This document shows, piece after piece, positions 8,511 to 17,395 of a DNA stretch of 64,000 nucleotides (its first letter is position 1; each line of letters starts with the position of its first letter). The DNA comes from Phenylobacterium sp. NIBR 498073. Lineage in GTDB: Bacteria > Pseudomonadota > Alphaproteobacteria > Caulobacterales > Caulobacteraceae. Where the stretch lies: NCBI RefSeq assembly GCF_027286305.1, contig NZ_CP114599.1, forward strand, positions 3,691,001 to 3,755,000, written 5' to 3'. The notes under the pieces were generated by a model. The model was given only the letters and a program-made list of their open reading frames with translations, was not told the origin of the DNA and did no database searches. Made by a program: the position numbers and the translations under genes.

Positions 8511-8975
8511 TCAGTGGGCGCCGCCCGCCTCGACCTCCAGCGCCAGCCGCTCGATCCCCTCGCGGGTGCCGTGGATGCGGTCCTCCAGGTCGTCGTGGCC
8601 GTCGAAATAGGCCAGCTGCTCGGTCATCCGCATGAAGGTCGCCTCGCCCTCGCCGGTGAACTCGACGGTCACCAGCGAGGCCGACAGCCGCCGGCCGCCG
8701 ATCTCGACGTCGTAGGCGAAGACGATCCGCGCATCCTGCACGATGTCGAAGAACACCTTCTCGACCCGCTGGCTAACCCCGCTTGGCAGCTGCGCGCGAT
8801 AGCTCTCGCGCCCGCCGGGCCGGAAGTCCATTGTCAGCTCGGTCTCGCCCTCGTCGACGTGGCAGTCCGACCAGCGCTTCTTGGCCTCCAGGTCGGCCCA
8901 GGCCCCGAACACCGCCGCCGGCGGGGCGGCGAACCGGCGCTCGATCACGAAACTGGTGTGGCTCGCCGAGGTCAT
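8511..8975 (-). CDS. SRPBCC/AHSA1 domain protein
   Basis: 154-residue START-like (SRPBCC) protein of the AHSA1 group. Seen: FVIERRFAAPPAAVFGAWAD at the N-terminus, DFRPGGRESYRAQ in the middle and VEFTGEGEATFMRMTEQL with the C-terminal helix (DDLEDRIHGTREGIERLALE). The fold is a hydrophobic-cavity helix-grip. It is the third gene of a GST-ArsR-AHSA1 operon: its ATG overlaps the ArsR stop (ATGA at 8972-8975). ArsR/AHSA1 pairs are very common in bacteria and probably sense or handle a small hydrophobic ligand; the ligand is unknown. Confidence 0.88.
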   Translation of the reverse strand: MTSASHTSFVIERRFAAPPAAVFGAWADLEAKKRWSDCHVDEGETELTMDFRPGGRESYRAQLPSGVSQRVEKVFFDIVQDARIVFAYDVEIGGRRLSASLVTVEFTGEGEATFMRMTEQLAYFDGHDDLEDRIHGTREGIERLALEVEAGGAH

Positions 8976-9313
8976 CGGTCGTCTCTGCTCTTGGTCTGCG
9001 CCAGATAGGCGTCCAGCCGGTCGAACTGCGCGTTCCAGGCCCGCTTGCGCTGCGCCACCCAGGCCTCCAGCCCGGCGAAGGCGTCCGGCGCCAGGCGATA
9101 GGTCCGCACCCGCCCGGCCTTCTGCGAGGAGACCATGCCGCTCGCCTCCAGCACCGCCAGATGCTTCATCACCGACGGCAGCGCCAGGGTCGTCGGCGCC
9201 GCCAGCTCGCTGGCCGAGGCCGGGCCGCTGGCCAGCCGGTCGATCATCGCCCGCCGCCCCGGATCGGCCAGCGCCGTGAACACCCGGTCCAACCCCTCGC
9301 CGCCCCCGTTCAC
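8972..9313 (-). CDS. ArsR/SmtB-type transcriptional regulator
   Basis: 113-residue winged-helix repressor. The sequence FTALADPGRRAMIDRLASGP, SELAAPTTLALPSVMKHLAVL (recognition helix) and GMVSSQKAGRVRTYRL is typical of the metal-independent ArsR group paired with AHSA1 proteins; no CxC metal site is present. The GTG at 9313 is chosen because it overlaps the upstream GST stop (GTGA) and follows GGAGGAGG; an ATG 147 bases further upstream would add 49 residues without homology and overlap GST. It probably represses its own operon, whose promoter carries twin direct repeats at 9995-10063. Confidence 0.85.
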   Translation of the reverse strand: MNGGGEGLDRVFTALADPGRRAMIDRLASGPASASELAAPTTLALPSVMKHLAVLEASGMVSSQKAGRVRTYRLAPDAFAGLEAWVAQRKRAWNAQFDRLDAYLAQTKSRDDR

Positions 9314-9978
9314 GCCTCCTCCAGGAAGCGCGCCGGCATCAGCTCGCGATAGGGGAAGTAGTCGAAGAACGGTTGCGCCTCGGCCAGCGTCCGCGCCACC
9401 GACGGCCGCGCAATCAGCCGCTCGAAATAGGCCCCCAGCTCGCCCCGCTCCTCGCCCCACGGCTCAACGATCCCGGCATAGAACAGCGCAGGGCTCGCCG
9501 CGCAGTCGGCCAGGCTGAAGGCCTCGCCCGCCGCCCAGGTCCGTCCGGCCATATGCCCGTCGATCAGGCCATAGGCCATCTGCAGCATGTCGCGGGCGTT
9601 CTCGACCCCGCGCGGGTCCTTCTCGCCGTCGGCCCGCATCCGGTCGGCAACGATCTTCTGCATCGGCGTCATCACGTACTGGTCGAACAATCGGTCCCAC
9701 AGCCGCGCCTCCAGCCGCGCCTCAGGATCGGCCGGCAGCATCGGCGGGCCCGGATAGCGGGTGTCGAGATACTCCAGTTGGATGCTGGTCTCCGGCACCA
9801 CCCGCTTGCCGTCGACCAGCAGCGGGATCTTCGCGGTCGGCCACAGCGCCGCGAACTCGCCCGCCGTCTGCGAAAGGTCGACCACCCGCGCCTCGAACGG
9901 CGTGCCGCGCTCATAGAGCCCGATCAGCACCTTGTGGCAGTAGGACGACAGCGGATGGAAGTGCAGCACCAGGCTCAT
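9310..9978 (-). CDS. Glutathione S-transferase family protein
   Basis: 222 residues. The N-terminal thioredoxin-fold domain holds LHFHPLSSYCHKVLIGLYE (catalytic Ser/Cys region), KIPLLVDGKRVVPETSIQLEY (cis-Pro and glutathione-binding Glu-Thr/Ser), and the C-terminal helical domain holds FSLADCAASPALFYA (N-capping Asp motif). Conjugates or reduces electrophiles with glutathione in the cytoplasm. Start at 9978 follows GGAG at eight bases; the in-frame GTG at 10005 overlaps the direct repeat. First gene of the GST-ArsR-AHSA1 operon, so the three may answer one electrophilic or hydrophobic stress. Confidence 0.9.
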   Translation of the reverse strand: MSLVLHFHPLSSYCHKVLIGLYERGTPFEARVVDLSQTAGEFAALWPTAKIPLLVDGKRVVPETSIQLEYLDTRYPGPPMLPADPEARLEARLWDRLFDQYVMTPMQKIVADRMRADGEKDPRGVENARDMLQMAYGLIDGHMAGRTWAAGEAFSLADCAASPALFYAGIVEPWGEERGELGAYFERLIARPSVARTLAEAQPFFDYFPYRELMPARFLEEA

Positions 9979-9994
9979 CGGCTCGGCTCCAATT

Positions 9995-10063
9995 AGTTTC
10001 CGCACTAGCTAACTATCTGAGACCGCGCCTGGCAAGAAAAAGTTTCCGTAAAAGCTAAGTGTT
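9995..10063 (-). promoter_or_regulatory. Twin direct repeat in the GST operon promoter
   Basis: Two copies of AGTTTCCGnAnnAGCTAA: 9995-10012 (variable bases C and CT) and 10041-10058 (T and AA). Start-to-start distance is 46 bp. The pair lies 17-85 bp upstream of the GST start, where a promoter would be, and one copy also carries inverted half-sites (TTAG and CTAA). Likely operator for the operon's ArsR-type repressor; inference from position only. Confidence 0.5.
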
Positions 10064-10073
10064 ACACCCCCGC

Positions 10074-10213
10074 TGTCATCCCGGTTTCGGCGCAGCCGAA
10101 GACCGGGACCCATAGACACCGGATGGACCAGGCCCCGGCTCGGCCGCGCCCCATTCTCCCGCTCCAGCGCGAATGGGTCCCGGACAAGCGCTGACGCGCC
10201 TTCCGGGATGACA
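10074..10213. repeat. TGTCATCCCGG-type intergenic repeat, complete copy
   Basis: 140-bp copy with perfect 11-bp terminal inverted repeats (TGTCATCCCGG and CCGGGATGACA). The left half can fold on GGTTTCGGC/GCCGAAGACC and the inner blocks GACCGGGACCCAT and GAATGGGTCCCGG are inverted relative to each other. It lies just past the 3' end of the secreted hydrolase gene and upstream of the GST operon promoter. Confidence 0.8.
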
Positions 10214-10226
10214 CCTCCGCCGGCCC

Positions 10227-11162
10227 TCAAAGCCGCGTCTTCAGGAACCGCACCACCTCCGCATTGAACCGCTCGTGAAACTTCGCCCGGTCGAACCCCG
10301 GGGTCGGCGCGCACACCGCCGGCGCGGCGGCCGCCAGCTGCGGCGTGCAGGGCCGCAGGAAGTCGAAATGCCCCGCCCCTTCGACCTGATGGAACTCCGG
10401 CGCGGTCGGCAGCGCCGCGCGGACCGGCTCGACATACCACGGCGCCGGCAGCACCTGGTCGCCGCCCGCCTGCCAGAGCTGGACCGGCTGCTTCACCCCG
10501 GCCAGACCCTCGCGGGTGAACGCAAAGCCCAGGGCGGGCGCTGCGACCACCGCCGCCTTGATCCGCGTATCGCGGGTCCATGCCGGGCTGCCTTCCGCCA
10601 CCGGCCGCGCCGCGATCAGCCGGCAGTCATAGAAACCCGGGTTCGCCTGGCAGTGCTCGCCGATGCGCGAGACGTCCGCCTGCCCGCCCGCCGCCGTCAG
10701 CACGGTGAAGCCGCCGGCCGAGAACCCGAACGCGCCGACCCGCTGCGGATCGATCGCGACGCGCCCGGCCCAGCCGGTCAGCATGTAGTCGATCAGCACC
10801 GACAGCTGCCGCGGTCGGCCGGCCACGTCGGTGGCCCGGCTCTGGTCGCGCCAGTTGTCGCCGGTGTGCGTCAGCGCCGCGACCACGAAGCCGGCGGCGG
10901 CCAGGGCCTGGGCCGTGTCCTCATGGCTGCGGAAGTCGCCGCCGTTGCCGTGCGAGATCACCACCAGCGGCAGGCCGCGCCCTCCGCCGGGCGGCGTCCA
11001 CACCCCCGCCTCGATCGCCAGCCCGTCGCCGTCGGGCACGGTCAGTCGCGAGAACGCCGCCGCGTCGGCGGGCCTCGTCGTGACCGCCGGCGCCTGCATT
11101 GGGGCGGCTTCCGGCGCAGCGGAGGCCAGGGCGAGGGCGGCGATCAGGGACAGCAGAGGCAT
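10227..11162 (-). CDS. Secreted alpha/beta hydrolase (dienelactone hydrolase-like)
   Basis: 311 residues with a Sec signal (MPLLSLIAALALASAAPEA). The alpha/beta hydrolase core shows LVVISHGNGGDFRSH (oxyanion loop), VGAFGFSAGGFTVL (nucleophile Ser in GxSxGG) and EGAGHFDFL (catalytic His); it matches predicted dienelactone hydrolase/PAF-acetylhydrolase-like proteins (COG4188). Four Cys in the mature part (EHCQANPGFYDCR, RPCTPQ..VCAP) suggest periplasmic disulfides. Substrate unknown; ester or lactone hydrolysis is the family expectation. Transcribed alone, divergent from the LytTR regulator. Confidence 0.85.
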   Translation of the reverse strand: MPLLSLIAALALASAAPEAAPMQAPAVTTRPADAAAFSRLTVPDGDGLAIEAGVWTPPGGGRGLPLVVISHGNGGDFRSHEDTAQALAAAGFVVAALTHTGDNWRDQSRATDVAGRPRQLSVLIDYMLTGWAGRVAIDPQRVGAFGFSAGGFTVLTAAGGQADVSRIGEHCQANPGFYDCRLIAARPVAEGSPAWTRDTRIKAAVVAAPALGFAFTREGLAGVKQPVQLWQAGGDQVLPAPWYVEPVRAALPTAPEFHQVEGAGHFDFLRPCTPQLAAAAPAVCAPTPGFDRAKFHERFNAEVVRFLKTRL

Positions 11163-11307
11163 GGGCGAGAACTCTCGAAGGGTACGTTGGGGGCCCAGCG
11201 ATGCCTCCGATCTCGCCCTGCGCCAGTGGTTCTGCGTGAACGGGCGAACGGGTTCGCGGCCGGGCGACCCGGCTGCGGCTGCGGCCCTCCTTTGCTAGGG
11301 TCAGCCT

Positions 11308-12072
11308 ATGGAATCGGCGGGCGGCGATCGGGCGAAATGGCGGACGGCGGCGACAGGCTTCGCCGCGGCGACCGCGCTCGGTCTCGTCCTCGGCGCCATC
11401 GGGCCGTTCGGCAGCTACCTCAACGACTCAGCGCCCGTGCGCATGGCCTACTGGGTCGCCAACCTTTGGGTCGGCTGGCTGGCCTTCGGGTTCAGCCTGC
11501 CGCGCCTCTCGGCCTGGGCCGCCCAGCGCGGCGTCCCGCTCTGGCTCTGGACGCCGCCGGCGGTCGCCCTGCTGGCCGCGCTCCCCGCCGTGGTCAGCCG
11601 CACCCTGGCCCTGCGTCTCTGGCCGGTCGTCGGTCAGGTCCATTGGCTCGAATGGTACGCCCAATGCCTGCTGATCAGCGCCTTGATCACCGCCGCCGTG
11701 CTCTGGGCGACCCGCCCGCGCGCCGCAGCCGGCGGACCGAACCCGGCCTCGGCCGACCCGCGCGAGCGCCTGCCGCCGCAACTGGGCCGCACGGTGCTCT
11801 GCCTGCAGATGGAGGACCACTACGTCCGCGTGCACACGCCCCAGGGCTCGGCCCTGGTGCTGATGTCGCTCTCCCAGGCGATGGAGGGCCTCAAGGACCT
11901 CGAAGGCGCCCAGACCCACCGCTCCTGGTGGGTCGCCCGCTCGGCCATTACAGGCGTCGTCGAGGACGGCCGCAACCTGCGTCTGAACCTCAAGGGCGGC
12001 CTGCAGGCCCCCGTCTCCCGCGCCCGCGTCGGCCGCCTGCGCGAAGACGGCTGGCTCGCGGGCGGCCAGTAG
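11308..12072 (+). CDS. Membrane-anchored LytTR transcriptional regulator
   Basis: 254 residues: four hydrophobic helices in residues about 15-135 (AATALGLVLGAIGPFGSYL, MAYWVANLWVGWLAFGF, WTPPAVALLAALPAVV, CLLISALITAAVLWA) followed by a LytTR DNA-binding domain (residues about 155-250) with VLCLQMEDHYVRVHTPQG and HRSWWVARSAI. Unlike AgrA-type regulators it has no receiver domain, so the membrane part is presumably the sensor or a simple anchor. Such LytTR proteins usually bind direct repeats upstream of their own gene or a neighbour; the divergent hydrolase or the downstream beta-lactamase-like gene are candidate targets. Confidence 0.87.
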   Translation: MESAGGDRAKWRTAATGFAAATALGLVLGAIGPFGSYLNDSAPVRMAYWVANLWVGWLAFGFSLPRLSAWAAQRGVPLWLWTPPAVALLAALPAVVSRTLALRLWPVVGQVHWLEWYAQCLLISALITAAVLWATRPRAAAGGPNPASADPRERLPPQLGRTVLCLQMEDHYVRVHTPQGSALVLMSLSQAMEGLKDLEGAQTHRSWWVARSAITGVVEDGRNLRLNLKGGLQAPVSRARVGRLREDGWLAGGQ

Positions 12073-12154
12073 CCCGATACGCGACGGCGGCGCCGTTGAC
12101 GCGCTCGCCCCAGCATTGCAACGATCCAGCTTCACCACCAAAACTGGAGACCTC

Positions 12155-13588
12155 ATGCGGGGCCCTGCGATCGTCCTGGCCGCCACTCTCGCCGCCTCGG
12201 CGAGCTCTGCTGCGCCCGCGCCCGGCCAGGCGCAAGCCGACAGCTTCGCCCGGCTCTATGTCGATGCGGTCAACAGCGACGCGGGCTTCGAGCGCTTCAT
12301 GCTGCGCGACGCCGAGCCCGTACCCCGCGAGGCGATTCAAGGCTTTTTCAAAGACCAACGCTGGATCAGCGGCGGCGGCGTCGATCTGATCGGCGCCCGG
12401 ATGCGGCCGGGCGATCCGCGGCTGGTCGAGATCGCAGTGCGCAACCGCATCTATGGCGGCGTGCAGGGCGTCGAGCTGAGGCTCGACTCCGCCGCGACCC
12501 CGCGCGTCGCGGCCTTCGAGCCCACCCCGGCCCCGGCCTGGGCCCTCCCGCGGGCCAAGCCTCTGAGTCAGGCCGAATTCACGGCCCGGGCCTCGGGGCT
12601 GATCGACAAGGGCTGCGCGGCCGGCGTGTTCTCCGGCGCCGTCCTGATCGCCGCCGGCGAGAAGGTGCTGGTCGAGAAGGCCTGCGGCGAAGCCAGCCGC
12701 CGCTACCATGTCGCCAACACCACCTCGACCCGCTTCAACATCGGCTCGATGGACAAGATGTTCACGGTCGTGGCGGCGATGCAGCTGGTCGAGGCCGGCA
12801 AGCTCTCGCCGGACGCCACGCTCGACCGCTACCTCGACGCATCCTGGCTGGCGCCCGAGATCGCCCGCCAGGTCACCGTCTGGCAACTCATGACCCACAC
12901 CAGCGGCCTGGTCCCGGACGTCGCCGATGAACTCGACACCAAGCCCCGCTTCCGCCTGCGCGAACTGGACCATTTCAAGCCGCTGGTCCGCGACTCGCGG
13001 CTCGCAACCAAGCCCGGCGAGACGTTCAACTACAGCAACACCGGCATGTTGCTGCTCGGCGCGGTGATCGCCCAGGCGTCGGGCGAGGACTACTACGCCT
13101 ATGTCCAGCGCCACATCTTCGCGCCGGCCGGCATGACCGCGACCGCCAGCGACCTCATCGACGATCCGGTCGAGAATATCGCCATCGGCTATACCCGTGT
13201 CCCGGGCAGCGCCTACGGCTGGCGCGAGAACTCGATCCGCATCATGCGCCGCGGCATCCCGGCCGGCGGCGGGTACTCCACCGTCGGCGACCTCCACCGC
13301 TTCGCCCTGGCGCTGCAGTCGAACAAGCTGATCTCCCAGGCGTCCCTGCAACGCCTGTGGGCTGACGAAGATCGCGACAACTACGCCGCCGGGTTCGAGA
13401 TCGGCCACGGCGCGGTCGGCGCCGCCGCCGGCCACTCCGGCCTCGACGCCGGCGTCAGCACCCGCATGCGGCTCTACCTGGATCGCGGCTACGTCGCCGT
13501 GCTGCTCGCCAACATCGACCGCGCCGCGCCGCCGCTGCTCGACGCCATCGAGGGCGAACTGGTCCGCGCGCCCACAGCGGCGCGATAA
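12155..13588 (+). CDS. Secreted serine hydrolase, class C beta-lactamase family
   Basis: 477 residues. A signal peptide (LAATLAASASSAAPAPGQA) is followed by about 130 residues of an accessory alpha/beta domain and then a beta-lactamase/penicillin-binding-protein-like transpeptidase fold. The catalytic motifs are IGSMDKMFT (SxxK), FNYSNTG (YxN) and AGHSGLDAG (the HxG equivalent of KTG). The His-type third motif points to the esterase/D-aminopeptidase side of the family rather than a true beta-lactamase. Start at 12155 follows CTGGAG. Substrate unknown. Confidence 0.87.
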   Translation: MRGPAIVLAATLAASASSAAPAPGQAQADSFARLYVDAVNSDAGFERFMLRDAEPVPREAIQGFFKDQRWISGGGVDLIGARMRPGDPRLVEIAVRNRIYGGVQGVELRLDSAATPRVAAFEPTPAPAWALPRAKPLSQAEFTARASGLIDKGCAAGVFSGAVLIAAGEKVLVEKACGEASRRYHVANTTSTRFNIGSMDKMFTVVAAMQLVEAGKLSPDATLDRYLDASWLAPEIARQVTVWQLMTHTSGLVPDVADELDTKPRFRLRELDHFKPLVRDSRLATKPGETFNYSNTGMLLLGAVIAQASGEDYYAYVQRHIFAPAGMTATASDLIDDPVENIAIGYTRVPGSAYGWRENSIRIMRRGIPAGGGYSTVGDLHRFALALQSNKLISQASLQRLWADEDRDNYAAGFEIGHGAVGAAAGHSGLDAGVSTRMRLYLDRGYVAVLLANIDRAAPPLLDAIEGELVRAPTAAR

Positions 13589-13597
13589 CCTCCACCG

Positions 13598-13698
13598 TGT
13601 CATCCCGGTTTGCGCAGCAAGATCGCCGGATGGATCAGATCTCAGCCCGGCCGCGCCCCGCGAGCGTCCCCAGACAAGCGCTACACGCTTGCCGGACA
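13598..13698. repeat. Degenerate TGTCATCCCGG-type intergenic repeat
   Basis: The left end TGTCATCCCGGTTTGCGCAG matches the other copies exactly, then blocks matching CGCCGGATGGATCAG and CTCAGCCCGGCCGCGCCCC follow. The middle is shortened and the right end has decayed to CTTGCCGGACACC, without the GGGATGACA terminus. It sits ten bases after the beta-lactamase-like gene's stop. Confidence 0.6.
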
Positions 13699-13792
13699 CC
13701 AAAGCCATGACGTCGTTCCCGCGTTGGCGAATGGCTGGCGGACGCGTCGAGGTCCTTTAGGATTATAAGATCGGCTCGAAGGAGATTCGTTC

Positions 13793-14437
13793 GTGGGGTT
13801 AATTCAACGCGACTGCCCGCACTGCCTTACGGCGCGTGTCGCCTTTAGCATTCCATACAGTTACTCCCGCAACGCCGAACAACATGAATTTGGCGCGATT
13901 GGCGTCTGCGCCGGCTGTCACAAGCCAATCTCATTTTTGGCCTCGAATAGAGTCAACGGCCTGTCACCCCAGCAGTTCAGCGGGAACATTGAGCCGACCA
14001 TGAGTGTGCTTGATGTGTGGCCTTGCACGATCGCTTCCGAGGCTCCCCCGCACACTCCGCCAGCGGTCGCCAAGCGTTTCGTCGAGGGGGAAGACGCTTA
14101 CCTGCGAGGCAGCTGGAACGCGGCCGTGGCGATGTATCGGTCTGCCCTCGACATTGCCACGAAGGCGGTGGATGGAATTCCGCGGGGAACTTTCTATGCC
14201 CGCCTGCAATGGTTGCACGAGCACCGGCTCATCACGCCCGACATGAAAGACTGGGCAGACCATGTCCGGGTCGAGGGCAACGATGCGCTTCACGATCCCG
14301 ACGAGTTCACTGAGGATGACGCCAAGCCTCTTCGCCTCTTCAGCGAGATGTTCCTGCGCTACATGTTCGAATTGCCGGGGGAGGTCGCGGCGTTCCGCGG
14401 ACGTACGGCTGAGGTTGCGGAGACCGCGGCGCAGTAA
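13793..14437 (+). CDS. DUF4145 domain protein with N-terminal zinc ribbon
   Basis: 214 residues. Two Cys pairs near the N-terminus (CPHC at 8-11 and CAGC near 42) form a probable zinc ribbon; the C-terminal half is a helical DUF4145-type domain (AYLRGSWNAAVAMYRSALDIATK, RLITPDMKDWADHVRVEGND, ALHDPDEFTEDDA). DUF4145 domains occur alone and fused to nucleases in restriction and defence-associated proteins; the function alone is unknown. GTG start with a clear ribosome site (AAGGAGATT). Base composition is slightly lower in G+C than its neighbours, so it may be acquired. Confidence 0.82.
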   Translation: MGLIQRDCPHCLTARVAFSIPYSYSRNAEQHEFGAIGVCAGCHKPISFLASNRVNGLSPQQFSGNIEPTMSVLDVWPCTIASEAPPHTPPAVAKRFVEGEDAYLRGSWNAAVAMYRSALDIATKAVDGIPRGTFYARLQWLHEHRLITPDMKDWADHVRVEGNDALHDPDEFTEDDAKPLRLFSEMFLRYMFELPGEVAAFRGRTAEVAETAAQ

Positions 14438-14510
14438 GGGTCAAGCGCATTGGCCTGAACCTTGGGGATCAGCCTGCTCTGATGGGGCAGGCGTCGCCTA
14501 AGCAGTATCC

Positions 14511-17327
14511 CTACTCGGCCGGGTCCGTCTCCACCCCCGGCCCCAGGAACTCCGTCACCGCCTCGATGACCTCGACCAGGCCCAGCCGGTCGACGCGCAC
14601 GCCTTCGGGCAGGCCGGAGAACAGCCGCGTCGGGGCGGCGGCGTCCAGCATCACGAACACGCCCTTGTCGTCGGCGCGGCGGATCAGCCGGCCGAAGGCT
14701 TGGCTGATACGGGCGCGGGCGACGTTGTCGTCATAGACCTTGCCGCCGAACCGGGCGCGGCGGGCCTTGTGCAGGATGTCGGGCCGCGGCCACGGCACCC
14801 GGTCGAAAGCCAGCAGCCGCAGCGAACGGCCGGGCACGTCGACCCCGTCGCGCACCGCATCGGTGCCCAACAGGCAGGAGTCTTCCTCAGCCCGGAAGAT
14901 GTCGACCAGCGCGCCGACCTCCAGCGGATCGACGTGCTGGGCGTAGAGCGCCAGCCCCTTGTCGGCCAACGGCGCGGCGATCCGCTCGTGCACCGCGCGC
15001 AGCCGCCGGATGGCGGTGAACAGGCCCAAGCCCCCGCCGCCGGCCGCCAGGAACAACTCGCGCATCGCCGCGGCCACCTGGCGCGGGTCGTCGCGGCCGA
15101 TGTCGGTGACCACATAGGCCCGGGCGTTGGCGGCATAGTCGAACGGCGAGGCCAGCTTCAGGGTCTTGGGCCGGTCGGGCAGCCGCGCGGCGCCCGTGCG
15201 CATCTCGGCCAGGGCGAACGGGTCGTCCAGGGTCGGGTCGGTCAGAGTGGCGCTGGTCACCAGCACCCCATGCGCCGGAGCGATGACCGCGTTGGTCAGC
15301 GGTTCGGTCGGGTCGACCCAGTGGCGGCGGCAGGCGGCGTCCACCACCCGACCATAGAGGAACGTCGCGTCGAACCAGTCGACGAAGTCCGGGTCGTCCT
15401 CGGCGTCCTCGTCGATCGCCCTCAGCATCGAGCGCCAGGCCGGCAGCAGCATGCGGCAACGGCGGTCCAGGCCGCGCAGCGCCCCTTCGAACTGGCCGCG
15501 GTCGCTGGTGACGATCTGGCTGGCCTCTTCGTCCAGCAGATCTTCCAGGTGCCGCGCCAGGGCCAGCAGCGGAGCCTCGATCTTGGCCAGCGCCGCGGCG
15601 GCCTCGCGGGCGGTGGCCCGCACCAGGTCCAGGGCCGGGCGGGCGGCGCACTCCATGCCGACGTCGGACGGCGCGGCCCGCGCCCGCAGCTGTTCGATCA
15701 CCGCCACCAGGAAGGACTCGATCGGCCCGATCGGGTTGACCTCGCCGTTCGGCGGCGCGATCCGACCCGACCAGCCCTCGCCCGGCAGGGCGGCGGCGGC
15801 CTGGATGGCCGAGATCAGCGCCTCGCGCGCATCCTCGCGGTCGCCCAGCATGTCCATCAGCCGCGCTTCCAGCCCGCGGCCGCGACGACCGCGGCCTTCC
15901 GGCCCGCGGATCCAGCGGCGCAGCTCGGCGGTCTCCTGCCCCGACAGCGCCGCGGCGAAGGCCGCGTCCGCGGCGTCGAACAGGTGGTGGCCCTCGTCGA
16001 AGACGATGCGCTTGAGCTGGGTGGTCTCGCCGTCGGCCTTGGAGCCGCGCGCCGCACGGGCGCCGTCGAACGCCGCCTGGGTCAGCACCAGGGCGTGGTT
16101 GGCGATCACCAGGTCGGCCTTGCGCGAACCACGGATCGCCTTCTCGACGAAGCAGGCCCGATAATGCTGGCAGCCGGTGTGCACGCACTCGCCGCGCCGG
16201 TCGACCAGGTTGGCGGCGCTCGCCTGACCCGCGGCCGGGACCGCGAACAGGGTCGGCAGCCAGGCCGGGAAGTCGCCGCCGGTCATGTCGCCGTCGCGGG
16301 TGGCCCGCGCCCAGCGCGCGGTCAGCGCCATGCCGATCAGGTCGGCCCCGCCGAGCTGGGCGGTGTTGGCCAGGTCCTGGAAGTTCAGCAGGCAGAGGTA
16401 GTTCTCGCGCCCCTTGCGCACGACCGCCTTCTTGGCGCGCACCTTGGGGTCGGGAAAGATCGAGTGGCTCTCGCGCTCGATCTGCCGCTGCAGCGCGCGG
16501 GTGTAGGTCGAGACCCAGACCGACGGGCCGTTGGCCTCGGCCCACAGCGAGGCCGGCGCCAAATAGCCGAGGGTCTTGCCGACCCCGGTCCCAGCCTCGG
16601 CCAGCATCATCCGCGGCTCGCCCTCGCGCTCGCGCGGGGCGAAGGCGAAGGCCGCCTCCTGGGCGTACTCGGCCTGGGCCGGCCGGGTTTCATCCAGGCC
16701 CGAGCGTTGCAGCAGCTCGGCCAGCCGCTGGCCGGCGTCCTCCGGGACGACGGGCCGCGAACTGGCCTCGCCGGGCGGCGCTTGGTCCTCCCACTCGGCG
16801 ATGCGGGTCCAGACGTCCATGCCCGAGGTGCGGAACTGGTTGCCGACCGGAGCCGATCGCAGGGCCGCGACCACCGAGGGCCCCCAGGCCCAGCCGGCGC
16901 GCATCATGGTCTCGGCCAGGGCCAGCGCCTCCTCGCGGCTCGGCTGCGGGCTGGCGGCGATCTCGTTCAGCAGCTGCGTGCAGGCCGCGCGCAACGCCTC
17001 GGCCTGCGCCTGCGCGCCCTTCGGTTCGGGCTGGCCCAGCGCCAGGGCCAGACCCACCGCCGACGGCGCGCAGAAGGTCGCCGGCCGGGCGAAGGCGTAG
17101 AGCTCGAGGGCGTCGAACAGCCCGGGCATCCGCGGCGGCGCATTGAGCCCCAGTCGCCGCGCCGTCATCGAGGCGTGGGCGACGAGCACCGGGCCGCGCT
17201 GCAGAAGATCACGGGCGTCGGGCGCGCGGATCGCCTGGCCGCCGGTCGCATCGGCGACGCCGCCCCGCGGCCCTGGCAACACCACCAGGGCGGGCGCAAG
17301 ATCCAGACTCGGTGCCGGGGCGTTCAC
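14511..17327 (-). CDS. ATP-dependent DNA helicase, DinG/XPD family
   Basis: 938 residues, superfamily 2 helicase of the Rad3/XPD/DinG type. Walker A is AEAGTGVGKTLGYLAP (about residue 255), the DEAH-box variant is VFDEGHHLFDAAD (about residue 445) and the later motifs include TSATLTDP, GTDAVRDGVDVPG and SQAFGRLIRRADD (motif VI). Four Cys between motifs I and II (YLCLLNF, then CVHTGCQHYRACF) are the iron-sulfur cluster ligands. Expected to unwind 5'-3' and resolve R-loops or forked DNA. An N-terminal extension of about 220 residues precedes the P-loop, longer than in E. coli DinG. Not in an evident operon. Confidence 0.9.
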   Translation of the reverse strand: MNAPAPSLDLAPALVVLPGPRGGVADATGGQAIRAPDARDLLQRGPVLVAHASMTARRLGLNAPPRMPGLFDALELYAFARPATFCAPSAVGLALALGQPEPKGAQAQAEALRAACTQLLNEIAASPQPSREEALALAETMMRAGWAWGPSVVAALRSAPVGNQFRTSGMDVWTRIAEWEDQAPPGEASSRPVVPEDAGQRLAELLQRSGLDETRPAQAEYAQEAAFAFAPREREGEPRMMLAEAGTGVGKTLGYLAPASLWAEANGPSVWVSTYTRALQRQIERESHSIFPDPKVRAKKAVVRKGRENYLCLLNFQDLANTAQLGGADLIGMALTARWARATRDGDMTGGDFPAWLPTLFAVPAAGQASAANLVDRRGECVHTGCQHYRACFVEKAIRGSRKADLVIANHALVLTQAAFDGARAARGSKADGETTQLKRIVFDEGHHLFDAADAAFAAALSGQETAELRRWIRGPEGRGRRGRGLEARLMDMLGDREDAREALISAIQAAAALPGEGWSGRIAPPNGEVNPIGPIESFLVAVIEQLRARAAPSDVGMECAARPALDLVRATAREAAAALAKIEAPLLALARHLEDLLDEEASQIVTSDRGQFEGALRGLDRRCRMLLPAWRSMLRAIDEDAEDDPDFVDWFDATFLYGRVVDAACRRHWVDPTEPLTNAVIAPAHGVLVTSATLTDPTLDDPFALAEMRTGAARLPDRPKTLKLASPFDYAANARAYVVTDIGRDDPRQVAAAMRELFLAAGGGGLGLFTAIRRLRAVHERIAAPLADKGLALYAQHVDPLEVGALVDIFRAEEDSCLLGTDAVRDGVDVPGRSLRLLAFDRVPWPRPDILHKARRARFGGKVYDDNVARARISQAFGRLIRRADDKGVFVMLDAAAPTRLFSGLPEGVRVDRLGLVEVIEAVTEFLGPGVETDPAE

Positions 17328-17395
17328 ACCGCCTTGCTAGCGGCTTTCGGCAGGAAACGGAAAGGGAACGTTGAAAACCTGCCGATCGGCCGCAT

